Below are positions 1-7,532 of a stretch of DNA of 40,943 nucleotides, in pieces. This stretch comes from Flavobacteriia bacterium (GTDB taxonomy: Bacteria > Bacteroidota > Bacteroidia > Flavobacteriales_D > Crocinitomicaceae). A program made the position numbers and the translations under genes. Position 1 is the first letter of the stretch. Every line of letters begins with the position of its first letter. The stretch spans positions 1 to 40,943 of the forward strand of contig CANFHU010000024.1 of assembly GCA_947446925.1 (NCBI GenBank). Direction: 5' to 3'. The notes under the pieces are model-generated. The model saw only the letters and a program-made list of their open reading frames with translations. It was not told the origin of the DNA and did no database searches.

Positions 1-2
1 AC

Positions 3-104
3 AACCATAAATTTAAACGTTTTATGCTTCGTGGTAAGGATAAAGTTGAAATCGAATGGGGATTATTAGCAATAGCACAAAATATTAGGAAAAAAGCAGC
101 ATAA
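3..104 (+). CDS. IS1182-like transposase, C-terminal end only (cut by window edge)
   Basis: The open frame enters from the left edge and ends at a TAA. The last 33 residues include KFKRFMLRGKDKVEIEWG followed by LLAIAQNIRKKAA. This resembles the tail of IS1182-family DDE transposases, which commonly end in a W-G-L-L-A-x-A-x-N-x-R-K motif. Only this tail is visible, so the DDE catalytic residues cannot be checked and I cannot say whether the copy is intact. The family call rests on motif memory alone. The gene points toward the stem-loop at 201-234, which may be the right end of the element. Confidence 0.6.
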   Translation, partial: NHKFKRFMLRGKDKVEIEWGLLAIAQNIRKKAA

Positions 105-200
105 AAGCGCTGTTTTAGACGTTAAAAGACTTTTTTACTCCGTGAGAATATTCCGAAAATGGAAAATTGAATTTTTAAGGAAATCTATAGAAAATAAAAA

Positions 201-234
201 AGAGGCTACTCAAATTGGTTTTGAGACAGCCTCT
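201..234 (-). terminator. Stem-loop terminator downstream of the LRR-like T9SS gene
   Basis: AGAGGCT (201-207) pairs with AGCCTCT (228-234), and CTCAAA (209-214) pairs with TTTGAG (220-225), separated by a small internal loop. On the minus strand the hairpin is followed by a T-rich run (complement of the A-rich 190-200), as in a Rho-independent terminator. On the plus strand there is no T tract. It lies 22 bp past the stop of the gene at 257 and coincides with the presumed IS end. Confidence 0.65.
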
Positions 235-256
235 TAGTATGGATTTAAAAATTTAA

Positions 257-2617
257 TTACTCTTTTCGAAATTCTAGTATATTAACACCTGAAGAAGAAA
301 TAATCTTCAAAAGATAAATACCAGATTCAAAAGAACTAATATCTAGCATAATCTTATTATACTCATTCCCAATCATCGATTGGATAATTCGACCATTTAT
401 ATCGTATACTTCGACTTCTTTTAATTGACTAGCGGATGTCAAACTAAATAATCCGTTAGATGGATTTGGAAAAATTTTGATGGATTGGTCTATTTTTAAT
501 CCCTTTATTTCTGCAAGTAATTTTTCTTTTAGTATTGTAATTTCAGTATTTGTACCTATAGGACTATAATTTCCGAAATATATATCCGCTTTCTCAACTA
601 ATGTATCCTTAGTGTTATTTTCTTTAAATTGGCTATATCTCAATAAAATATTACCATGTTTATGTTCTCCTGATTTATACTCTATGTAATAATAAATATT
701 ATTATCAATAATATCAATTTTAGCTGGTTTTGAAATTTGAATAATTTGCACCGATTTGGCATCAAATTTTATCGTATCTAATTTTTGTTTTATAACTACA
801 TTTTTTTCCTGTAAATTGATTTTGTCTTCATAATCAATTAAATAATTTATTGGGAGATTTTTCTTTTTTACCTGTAGTACATTTCCATTTAAACACATCA
901 TATAATTTGATTTTACCGAGTCTAGAATAACATGCGAAAATGTAAACTCGTTATCATCTGCATATGTATCCACACCTTTAAGGCTTACATTTGCTCGAAA
1001 AAACAATGTATCCCCAGCGGAAATAGACGTGTTTTCAAATTTATTTTTGATTTTAAAATTCACGTTAAATTTTCTCGTTTCAAAAGGTAATAATTTTGAA
1101 AAAGTTGTCGTTAGTGTGTTATTATTTGTTGAGGAAAAAGAAGGTGAATTACTAAATTGAACCAGACTATCGATAAATACTAATGCGATATTTCCATCAG
1201 TAGAAACAGCGGATTTATTACGAATCAAAACAGTATAATTACTTGTATCTCCAATCAAAGGGGAATTATGAGGTACAATTAAAATCTCTACATCTTTCCA
1301 TAGGTTTTTTGGTGAGATACAGAAATTATACAGTGTATCTCTATTTAAAGAATCCTTAAAAGTATGGTTACTTAATTTCGGAATTACTTGAAAAAAACTT
1401 GTATCTATCAGCGGTTTAAATAAAAAATCCCCTTTATTAACATAAAATTTGGCCTCATTTAATTCATTTGTAAATGAATACTGAATATTAGAATTAGAAG
1501 TGATTGAAAATTTTGAATAAAGTATTGAAAGTGTATCATTTATATCACAACCGTTTCCATCTGAATCAAACTTTAACCTTCCGCGAATACTATTAATATA
1601 CCCGCCTGGTCTATCAGAGCAAAAAGTATTTACTTCAATCGCATTACCTGCATTCAATTTGATTGCGTCCAAAATAAATTTTTTATTGATTTCATCTGTA
1701 CAAACATATTGTAATACGGGTAAATTAATTGTATATAGTTCATTTAGTAACGAACCATTTTTGAGATTTATCCAATCCAGATTTGCATTATTCGATAAAT
1801 CCAACGTTTTTAATTTATAATTGTAAGACATATCTAACATCTTAATGTGCGTGTTATTACAGGAAAAAATCTGTAAATCTGGCTGATACATTAAGTTAAT
1901 TGAATCTAACGGATTATCATCCAATATGATAATTTGTAACGACGTATTATTTTTTAAAGAAATTTTATTCAATGAATTATTCTTTAAAATCAAAGTTTTC
2001 AGCGAGTTATTCGTGGATATATCGATTGTTGAAATGGAAGAATTGATGGAAGAAAGAATGGATAAATTAGTACAATTATTTACATTGATATTTTTCAAAG
2101 AAGTGTTATTTGAACAATCTAACATTTTAATATTCATGTTATTACCAACGTCAATAGTAATAAGTAACGGATTAGTTGCTACAATCATTGTATCTAGTAC
2201 TGCACTCGGTACTTTGATTGCTTTTAAACCTGGATTATCTATCAGATGAAGAATAGATAACTTGGGGTTATAAATAGATAAAGAATCTGCTTGTATACCT
2301 GTCAAGGAAAGTTTACTTATGCTCGAAAAACAAGTTAATCCATTTAATGACTTGATTGTATTAGTAGGTCCATCGGATAAATATAAAGCGAACACTTTAT
2401 TTGCTTCCTGCTTACTGATTTTTTTATTATTATCGGCGTCTAATATAAACTTAGTCGGTAATTTAGTTAATGAATCAAAAAAATAAACTTGTAGCCTAGA
2501 ATCATTCAAATTTTGCGTTTTCAAAATAGATTCAAAAATAGAATCATTAAACGAACAATCTTGTGCAGAAGCAAAGAATGAAACTAAAAATATAAATGAA
2601 ACTAGGTAAGTTTTCAT
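257..2617 (-). CDS. Exported LRR-like surface protein with T9SS type A sorting domain
   Basis: Predicted 786-residue secreted protein, probably surface anchored or released through the type IX system; molecular function unknown. It begins with a signal peptide (MKTYLVSFIFLVSFFASAQ). An EF-hand/dockerin-like loop (DADNNKKISKQE, about residues 60-71) follows, then irregular leucine-rich repeats (about 90-330) with LxxLDLSNNxxL-type units. Next is a calcium-loop-like FDSDGNGCDINDT segment and a long beta-rich region. The motif ADIYFGNYSPIGTNTEI near 680 looks like a degenerate end of the DUF7619-type domain that often follows LRRs in Flavobacteriia. The C-terminus (FPNPSNGLFSL, then YDINGRII, then GIYLLKI) is a T9SS type A domain. 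The frame opens at a TTG at 2635, but the ATG at 2617 fits the signal peptide and lies 16 nt downstream of a TAnnTTTG element that overlaps the TTG, so I chose 2617. Confidence 0.85.
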   Translation of the reverse strand: MKTYLVSFIFLVSFFASAQDCSFNDSIFESILKTQNLNDSRLQVYFFDSLTKLPTKFILDADNNKKISKQEANKVFALYLSDGPTNTIKSLNGLTCFSSISKLSLTGIQADSLSIYNPKLSILHLIDNPGLKAIKVPSAVLDTMIVATNPLLITIDVGNNMNIKMLDCSNNTSLKNINVNNCTNLSILSSINSSISTIDISTNNSLKTLILKNNSLNKISLKNNTSLQIIILDDNPLDSINLMYQPDLQIFSCNNTHIKMLDMSYNYKLKTLDLSNNANLDWINLKNGSLLNELYTINLPVLQYVCTDEINKKFILDAIKLNAGNAIEVNTFCSDRPGGYINSIRGRLKFDSDGNGCDINDTLSILYSKFSITSNSNIQYSFTNELNEAKFYVNKGDFLFKPLIDTSFFQVIPKLSNHTFKDSLNRDTLYNFCISPKNLWKDVEILIVPHNSPLIGDTSNYTVLIRNKSAVSTDGNIALVFIDSLVQFSNSPSFSSTNNNTLTTTFSKLLPFETRKFNVNFKIKNKFENTSISAGDTLFFRANVSLKGVDTYADDNEFTFSHVILDSVKSNYMMCLNGNVLQVKKKNLPINYLIDYEDKINLQEKNVVIKQKLDTIKFDAKSVQIIQISKPAKIDIIDNNIYYYIEYKSGEHKHGNILLRYSQFKENNTKDTLVEKADIYFGNYSPIGTNTEITILKEKLLAEIKGLKIDQSIKIFPNPSNGLFSLTSASQLKEVEVYDINGRIIQSMIGNEYNKIMLDISSFESGIYLLKIISSSGVNILEFRKE

Positions 2618-2632
2618 AATCAGATTTGTAAA

Positions 2633-2664
2633 CAAAGATAGTTTAGAAATTAATATTTTTCAAA
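2633..2664 (-). promoter_or_regulatory. Bacteroidota-type promoter of the LRR-like gene
   Basis: On the minus strand there is TATCTTTG (2633-2640), a match to the -7 consensus TAnnTTTG. TTTG (2661-2664) lies 20 bp upstream of it, matching the -33 element. Transcription would start near 2626-2629, giving a leader of about 10 nt before the ATG at 2617. The -33 box lies within the last codons of the upstream gene's neighbourhood, so the LRR gene can be transcribed separately. Confidence 0.55.
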
Positions 2665-4569
2665 GATATGTGTTGAAGTCTCCAATTCATTTTTTAATCT
2701 TAAAATATAAGTCCCAGATTTTAAGATACTAGCATCGACAGATAAATTTGACTGGTTTGTATAAGTCTGTTTTATTAATTGATTTCCAACTAAATCGATA
2801 ATTTCAAGTTCACCCGAATTTGTTTCAAACTGAACAAATAATTTGTCATAACATGGATTTGGAAACATGTTTATTTTTTTATCTGTAAGTGAAGTTAAAC
2901 TAGTTGTTTTAATAACTTCCGAAATCGTTTTTGATAGTGTTTTGATACAATTATTTGAATCCATCACAACCACAGAATAAGTCCCTGGACAAACATGCTC
3001 CATTTTTGATTCTCTTGAGTAATTACTCCATAGTATATCTACGCCAGCAAATTCGCTATCAATATTTAAAGCTAATATACCTGTACAACTTGAAAAATCA
3101 GAAATAGAAGTTGTTAAATTAGCATCAAAATCAACTTTCAATGTAGAACAAATCGTTGAGTCGAATTGAAAGCTCTTATTCAAAGTTATTAAGCAGCCAT
3201 TACTATCTTCAACAGAAAAGAAAAATTCAATTGAATTTAGCTCTAAAGGAATTTCAATGATGTTATTTTCTTTGGAAACACCATTTGGGTAAGAATACCA
3301 TGAATACTTATAAGGTTCTAATCCTCCAGTTGCTTGATATGAAACAGATTTGTATTTATGAAAAATCGAATCTTCAATAAATTTTGTATTTCCAAAATCA
3401 ACTTTAAAATTTTCACAAAGAGAAGAATCAACAGTTATAGAGAAAAAAACAGATTTATTACATTGATTTGCATCCGTAAACATAACTGTGTAATTATCAC
3501 TTGGAGCTAGATTTATTATTTTATTTTGCGAGACCTGAATTCCTGTATTTAAATTATTTGTAATTGGAAATTTACCCCCAATAAATTCAAATTCAACACT
3601 CCCATTATTTACATAATAATTGTAATCTTGATTTTTTATCTTCAAAATTTTCACATCAAAATCTTTACATAAAGTTGTATCTTTTTCTAAAGTGGTAATC
3701 ATTTTACGTTTACAATTATAAGAATCAGTTATATCAATTTCATAATATCCAACATTGAGATTTTCTAATTTGGTTTGATTATTATTGTTTAAAAATTGAA
3801 AATTATAATACCAATCAATTTTATAGGGAGGTTTGCCACCATTTACTGCAATTTCAATTGTTCCGTTGTTTATTACAGGATTCACAATATTAACATATTC
3901 TACAGATAAAGTTTGACATGATTTAGTAGTGTCATTTTTCAATTCTATATTTAATGTTGTTTGACAATTATTTGTATCTGTTACAATGACAGCATAATTC
4001 CCTTGAAACAAGTTGTCTATTTCATTAGTAATAAAACCATTACTCCACTTATAATGATAAGGATAACCTCCTCCTTTCGCGCTTACCGTTATCTTACCAT
4101 TATTATTATCAATAAATGGATTAATCAATTTATCTACTTTCACATATAATTTCGAACAATCAATTACATTCGTTTTACCAATTTTCGCATCTAAAGAAGC
4201 CGAACAACCTCTTGAATCCGAAATATAAAATGTATACGTTCCTACAGGTAACCCTTTTGCAATTGTATCACAGGGTATAGGAAAGTTACATACTACTGGT
4301 CCACCACCATTTCCTAATGAATTTCCACTATTCCAATTAGCAAATGGATCTTTTGGAGTAGTATTTAGTATAGAAATAGAATAAGGTTTTGTTCCTCCTA
4401 CAATATGCAAATCGATTTCACCATTTGATTCAACGTTTATACCCCCTGATTGATTTATAATATTTTTTATTGACGCTTTAAAGTTTGCACACTTAGAAGA
4501 ATCTTGTTGAGCAAATGATGAAACGCTTACTATTAATAATAGACATACAGTATTTACAAAGTTTTTCAT
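2650..4569 (-). CDS. Exported SprB-repeat-like surface protein with T9SS type A sorting domain
   Basis: Predicted 639-residue secreted protein with a signal peptide (MKNFVNTVCLLLIVSVSSFAQ, ending near residue 21) and a T9SS type A C-terminal domain (FPNPCYDKLFVQF, then LEIIDLVGNQLI, then GTYILRL). Between them are about six repeats of the SprB/PKD-like kind, best seen in GGGYPYHYKWSNG followed by NLFQGNYAVIVTDTNNC. The units are joined by hinges of the form D-[ST]-[ST]-x(0-2)-C (DTTKSC, DTTLC, DSSLC, DSTIC). SprB of Flavobacterium johnsoniae is a gliding adhesin; this protein is far shorter and only shares the repeat type, so an adhesive role is inference. The ATG at 4569 is supported by the signal peptide and by a TAnnTTTG element 22 nt upstream. 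Repeated LytTR-like sites lie just upstream. Confidence 0.85.
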   Translation of the reverse strand: MKNFVNTVCLLLIVSVSSFAQQDSSKCANFKASIKNIINQSGGINVESNGEIDLHIVGGTKPYSISILNTTPKDPFANWNSGNSLGNGGGPVVCNFPIPCDTIAKGLPVGTYTFYISDSRGCSASLDAKIGKTNVIDCSKLYVKVDKLINPFIDNNNGKITVSAKGGGYPYHYKWSNGFITNEIDNLFQGNYAVIVTDTNNCQTTLNIELKNDTTKSCQTLSVEYVNIVNPVINNGTIEIAVNGGKPPYKIDWYYNFQFLNNNNQTKLENLNVGYYEIDITDSYNCKRKMITTLEKDTTLCKDFDVKILKIKNQDYNYYVNNGSVEFEFIGGKFPITNNLNTGIQVSQNKIINLAPSDNYTVMFTDANQCNKSVFFSITVDSSLCENFKVDFGNTKFIEDSIFHKYKSVSYQATGGLEPYKYSWYSYPNGVSKENNIIEIPLELNSIEFFFSVEDSNGCLITLNKSFQFDSTICSTLKVDFDANLTTSISDFSSCTGILALNIDSEFAGVDILWSNYSRESKMEHVCPGTYSVVVMDSNNCIKTLSKTISEVIKTTSLTSLTDKKINMFPNPCYDKLFVQFETNSGELEIIDLVGNQLIKQTYTNQSNLSVDASILKSGTYILRLKNELETSTHIFEKY

Positions 4570-4590
4570 AGTTTTTTGATTTTATTTAAT

Positions 4591-4598
4591 CAAATGTA
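4591..4598 (-). promoter_or_regulatory. -7 promoter element of the SprB-like gene
   Basis: The minus strand reads TACATTTG, a perfect TAnnTTTG. No -33 TTTG is found at the usual 19-21 bp; CAAA (4625-4628) is 26 bp away. A promoter lacking -33 but with repeats centred near -50 and -70 is what an activator-dependent promoter would look like. Confidence 0.5.
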
Positions 4599-4630
4599 TA
4601 GAATGAAAAACGATACTTTAAGAACAAATG

Positions 4631-4660
4631 AGAATTCGTCGGGATTGAATTAGAATTCGT
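4631..4660 (-). promoter_or_regulatory. Putative LytTR operator: two 9-bp direct repeats, 21 bp apart
   Basis: AGAATTCGT occurs at 4631-4639 and again at 4652-4660, identical and in the same orientation with a 12-bp spacer. Response regulators of the LytTR family (AlgR/ComE/AgrA type) are known to bind pairs of about 9-bp direct repeats with 12-13 bp spacers. The site is 32 bp upstream of the -7 element of the SprB-like gene, and its distal half overlaps the stop of the LytTR regulator gene itself. The longer word TGAATTAGAATTCGTT (4646-4661) recurs upstream of the sensor kinase gene. Confidence 0.5.
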
Positions 4661-5421
4661 TAAAATGACTTTAATAAATTTTGAAATTTATCTTTTTTAC
4701 GCACTGAAACAGGTACTTTCGATAGATCACTCATTTGAATGTAGAAACCATCGGATTTGGAGAATGCTTTCACATAAGTCATATTTATCAAATGGGATTG
4801 ATGCACGCGTTCAAAACCGTGAGGTGATAACAATTCCTCATATTCTTTTAAGGTTTTAGAAATCAGAATTGGTTTGCGATTTTTGATGTGAAATTTCGTG
4901 TAATTATCTTCACTTTCACAACGGATAATATCGTTTACTTCAAAGACATTTGATCCATCGGAATTAGAAAGAACAATACGTTTAAATTCATCTGTTTTTT
5001 TACGAATATTTTCTAATAGAATCCCAACATTTTCGTTACTTGAATTTTTAATAACTGCCTGTACAATCTTATCTGTAACTTGTTTTAAGTCTTCCGGATC
5101 TACTGGTTTTAATAAATAATCTAATGCTGAAAAACGAAATGCTTTTATGGCATATTGCTCAAAAGCAGTGATAAAAACAATTTGCTGATCGATTTTCCCA
5201 TTTCTCTGAATCAATTTCTCTAGAATATCGAATCCTGTACCATCTCCCATTTGTATGTCTAAAAATAAAACATCGGAAGAAGTAGATTCGATAATATCAA
5301 TACCTGACAAAACACTTTCTCCCTCTCCTACTACTTCAATTTGTGGAGCATAACGTGCAAGCATACTTTTAAATCCTATACGTAGGTTAGCGTCGTCGTC
5401 GATTAAGATGGCTTTTATCAT
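4660..5421 (-). CDS. LytTR-family response regulator
   Basis: A 253-residue two-component response regulator. The N-terminal receiver domain (about 1-125) has the acidic pair DDD at 8-10, the likely phospho-acceptor Asp55 in VLFLDIQMGDGTGFD, the switch Thr in FITAF and the conserved Lys in LLKPVD. The C-terminal LytTR DNA-binding domain (about 150-253) shows NDIIRCESEDNYTKFHI, then FERVHQSHLINMTYVKAF. This is the usual length and layout of Bacteroidota LytTR regulators. The kinase gene lies 83 bp upstream on the same strand, so the two probably form one transcription unit. The start is ATG; no Shine-Dalgarno is seen. Likely targets are the promoters with AGAATTCGT motifs at 4631-4660 and 7522-7530. 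Confidence 0.93.
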   Translation of the reverse strand: MIKAILIDDDANLRIGFKSMLARYAPQIEVVGEGESVLSGIDIIESTSSDVLFLDIQMGDGTGFDILEKLIQRNGKIDQQIVFITAFEQYAIKAFRFSALDYLLKPVDPEDLKQVTDKIVQAVIKNSSNENVGILLENIRKKTDEFKRIVLSNSDGSNVFEVNDIIRCESEDNYTKFHIKNRKPILISKTLKEYEELLSPHGFERVHQSHLINMTYVKAFSKSDGFYIQMSDLSKVPVSVRKKDKFQNLLKSF

Positions 5422-5441
5422 ATTGAATAGATTTTAAATTT

Positions 5442-5482
5442 AGATTACAGATTGACAGATTACAGATTACAGATTGATAGAT
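5442..5482. repeat. Short imperfect tandem repeat (AGATTAC/AGATTGAC units)
   Basis: Between the kinase and regulator genes, 7-8 bp units AGATTAC, AGATTGAC, AGATTAC, AGATTAC, AGATTGAT, AGAT follow one another without gaps. A similar word series (acagaatacagatagacagatta) lies at 9191-9213 upstream of ahcY. No function is evident; units are too short and lack spacers for CRISPR. Confidence 0.7.
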
Positions 5483-5504
5483 ATAACTTATGGAGGAAAT
5501 ATGT

Positions 5505-7466
5505 TTAGATGTATTGTAAAGGTATTTTGAGTGAAATTTTGGTTCCTAATATTTCGTAGTTCTCATTTTGAATTTCGGATATATTTAAAGATGTTTCTTT
5601 TTGTAGAATTGTTTCCATCATTTTTAAACGTTTTTTTGTAATGCTTAATGCCATGGATTTATGAACGTTTACTAAATTTTCTTTTCCTTTTTGAGATTTA
5701 TAAATACCGATTCCATTATCCATTATTTCACAGCAGAGATAATCATCTTCCACGTTAAAATTAATCGTAATTAGTCCATTTTCTTTTTTAGGTACTACGC
5801 CATGGATAATTGAGTTTTCAATAAATGGCTGAAGTAAAAGTGATGGTAAAGCTACATCATCCTCAATTTCATTAGATCGGTTTATCTTATAAATGAAATT
5901 ATTATTAAATCTTAACTGTTCAAGTTCTAAATAATTTTCAAGACTTTCGATTTCTTTGTGAATGGGAATTAATGGTTCCTTCGAAAATTCTAATGTTAGT
6001 CGCATTAACTTGGAGAACTTCGATAAATATTTGATTGCTTCATCTGTATGATTTTGAATGATAAAACTTGAAATAGATCCAAGACAATTAAATACAAAAT
6101 GTGGATTCATTTGCAGGTGTAGCGCTTTTTGTTCGTATTCAATCAATTCTAGTTTTAAATTTAGGGTTTTGGTTCGTTGTTGCCTGTTATATAAAACAAT
6201 TATAAAACCAAAAACAATTAATATAAAACAACCTGAGATGATTAAAACCTGCTGATTTCTTTTTAATTTTTCTTGATAAATTACGTGACTTTTTTCACGT
6301 TCCTTTTTATAGAAAAGTTCTTTTTTATCAAATTCAAAATTCATTTCTGCCTGGATGGTGTTTCGAATATTTTCCTCACTACGAATACTATCTTTTGCAG
6401 TGCTATATGCAACATAATGTTTAAGAGCTAGATTAGGATTATTCTGCATTTTGTATATATCATACAACTTTAATTCCGTGTTTTTTATTTGATCCAAAAC
6501 ACCTAATTCTTTCGATAAACCTAAAGATTTATCCATATAACTAATTGCTAAAGCATATTCTTTCGAATTAATATAGATTTCTCCGAGATAGTAATAGGTG
6601 TCTGAAATCCCAAATTTATCGTCAATAGAAGTAAATATGTTAATCGCTTTTTCAAAATTCTCTTTTGCTTGTATTATTTTATTTTGTGCTTTATACTGCA
6701 ATCCTAAATTATTATATAATTCCCCTAGCCCTCTTGGATTTGGATATTTTTGGAATAACTCCAATGCTTGTGTGTAATACGTATGTGCTTTATTAAATTG
6801 CTTTTTATGGTTGTAAATATTACCAATATTCGTAATGGTAATTCCTATGGTTGGATCTTTTAACTTTTTCTGGATACGTAGACACTTCAAAAAATAGATA
6901 AGTGCCTTGTCTTCTTTTGCTTGTGAAAGGTATACGATTCCTATATTATTATATAATCGTCCTGTATTTTTATTGTTTTTAATTTCCTCATACAATTTTA
7001 TCGCTTTTCGATAATACGTCAATGCTTTACTGTAATTACTTTGTTCTGAAAAAACTACACCGATACTTCCATACGCGCGTGCAAGTCCTTCTTTCATACT
7101 TTGTGATTTATTCGTGCGTATTTGTTTTTCTAAATAATTAGAAGCCGTATGAAAACTTTCTAATGCAACCTGATAGTTTCCAAGCATGATATTGGCATTT
7201 CCAATATTTTGGTAAGAAAGACTGATGTTTTTAGGATCTTTACTTTCTAATGCAAATTCCAGACTTTGATTGGCATAAAAAAGCATTTTATCTGGGTTCG
7301 TTTCTAGGTATTCCTCTGCGATTTGATTTAGTAGTTTCGCTTTGTTGGATGGAGATTTTTCAGTTGTTGTTAACAATAACATAGAATCGATTCTAGGATC
7401 AACAGAACCTAAAACCAGTGTCGATAAGTAACACAAAAGGAATACTATGAGTGAACGTTTTTTCAA
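5505..7466 (-). CDS. TPR-containing sensor histidine kinase, LytS/His_kinase type
   Basis: A 653-residue membrane kinase predicted to phosphorylate the LytTR regulator encoded downstream. After a signal peptide (about 1-20), residues 40-350 form a series of tetratricopeptide repeats (for example AYGSIGVVFSEQSNYSKALT and YNNIGIVYLSQAKEDKALI), probably periplasmic. A coiled stretch leads to one transmembrane helix (about 406-426). The cytoplasmic part has the His_kinase motif LQMNPHFVFNCLGSI with phospho-acceptor His456. The ATPase domain has its N box at NSIIHG (551-556) and a DNGIGI G box (583-588). What the TPRs sense is unknown. The start is TTG at 7466: no ATG fits, the signal peptide begins there, and a TAnnTTTG element lies 17 nt upstream, the same distance as for other genes here. 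Confidence 0.92.
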   Translation of the reverse strand: MKKRSLIVFLLCYLSTLVLGSVDPRIDSMLLLTTTEKSPSNKAKLLNQIAEEYLETNPDKMLFYANQSLEFALESKDPKNISLSYQNIGNANIMLGNYQVALESFHTASNYLEKQIRTNKSQSMKEGLARAYGSIGVVFSEQSNYSKALTYYRKAIKLYEEIKNNKNTGRLYNNIGIVYLSQAKEDKALIYFLKCLRIQKKLKDPTIGITITNIGNIYNHKKQFNKAHTYYTQALELFQKYPNPRGLGELYNNLGLQYKAQNKIIQAKENFEKAINIFTSIDDKFGISDTYYYLGEIYINSKEYALAISYMDKSLGLSKELGVLDQIKNTELKLYDIYKMQNNPNLALKHYVAYSTAKDSIRSEENIRNTIQAEMNFEFDKKELFYKKEREKSHVIYQEKLKRNQQVLIISGCFILIVFGFIIVLYNRQQRTKTLNLKLELIEYEQKALHLQMNPHFVFNCLGSISSFIIQNHTDEAIKYLSKFSKLMRLTLEFSKEPLIPIHKEIESLENYLELEQLRFNNNFIYKINRSNEIEDDVALPSLLLQPFIENSIIHGVVPKKENGLITINFNVEDDYLCCEIMDNGIGIYKSQKGKENLVNVHKSMALSITKKRLKMMETILQKETSLNISEIQNENYEILGTKISLKIPLQYI

Positions 7467-7482
7467 TTTATAATCTTTGATA

Positions 7483-7490
7483 CAAAAATA
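7483..7490 (-). promoter_or_regulatory. -7 promoter element of the sensor kinase gene
   Basis: The minus strand reads TATTTTTG, matching TAnnTTTG, 17 nt upstream of the TTG start. There is no CAAA (minus TTTG) at -33 spacing. As at the SprB-like gene, an AGAATTCGT copy lies about 31 bp further upstream. Confidence 0.45.
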
Positions 7491-7515
7491 ACATTTAAGT
7501 CAGAGGTAAGAGAAA

Positions 7516-7531
7516 TGAATTAGAATTCGTT
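7516..7531 (-). promoter_or_regulatory. Putative LytTR half-site upstream of the sensor kinase gene
   Basis: TGAATTAGAATTCGTT is identical over 16 bp to 4646-4661. Its AGAATTCGT core (7522-7530) is 31 bp from the -7 element, against 32 bp at the SprB-like gene. I see no clear second copy 21 bp further out; that position is occupied by a different repeat (7533-7569). Autoregulation of the two-component operon is the natural inference. Confidence 0.4.
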
Positions 7532-7532
7532 G

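Larger units (their letters stand above)
1..235 (+). mobile_element. Probable right end of an IS1182-like insertion sequence
   Basis: The transposase tail ends at 104. About 100 bp later comes GAGACAGCCTCT (223-234); read inward on the minus strand it is AGAGGCTGTCTCAAAACC, the kind of terminal repeat often seen on Bacteroidota IS elements of this family. The left end and target duplication lie outside the window, so the boundary at about 235 is an inference. The stretch from 105 to 200 shows no gene. Confidence 0.4.

Noticed and set aside
2617-2635. TTG at 2635 as start of the LRR-like gene
   Set aside because: The signal peptide starts cleanly at the ATG 18 bp later and the -7 promoter element overlaps the TTG, so the TTG would be upstream of the transcript.
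5442-5482. CRISPR array
   Set aside because: Repeat units are only 7-8 bp and contiguous, without spacers, and no cas genes are near.
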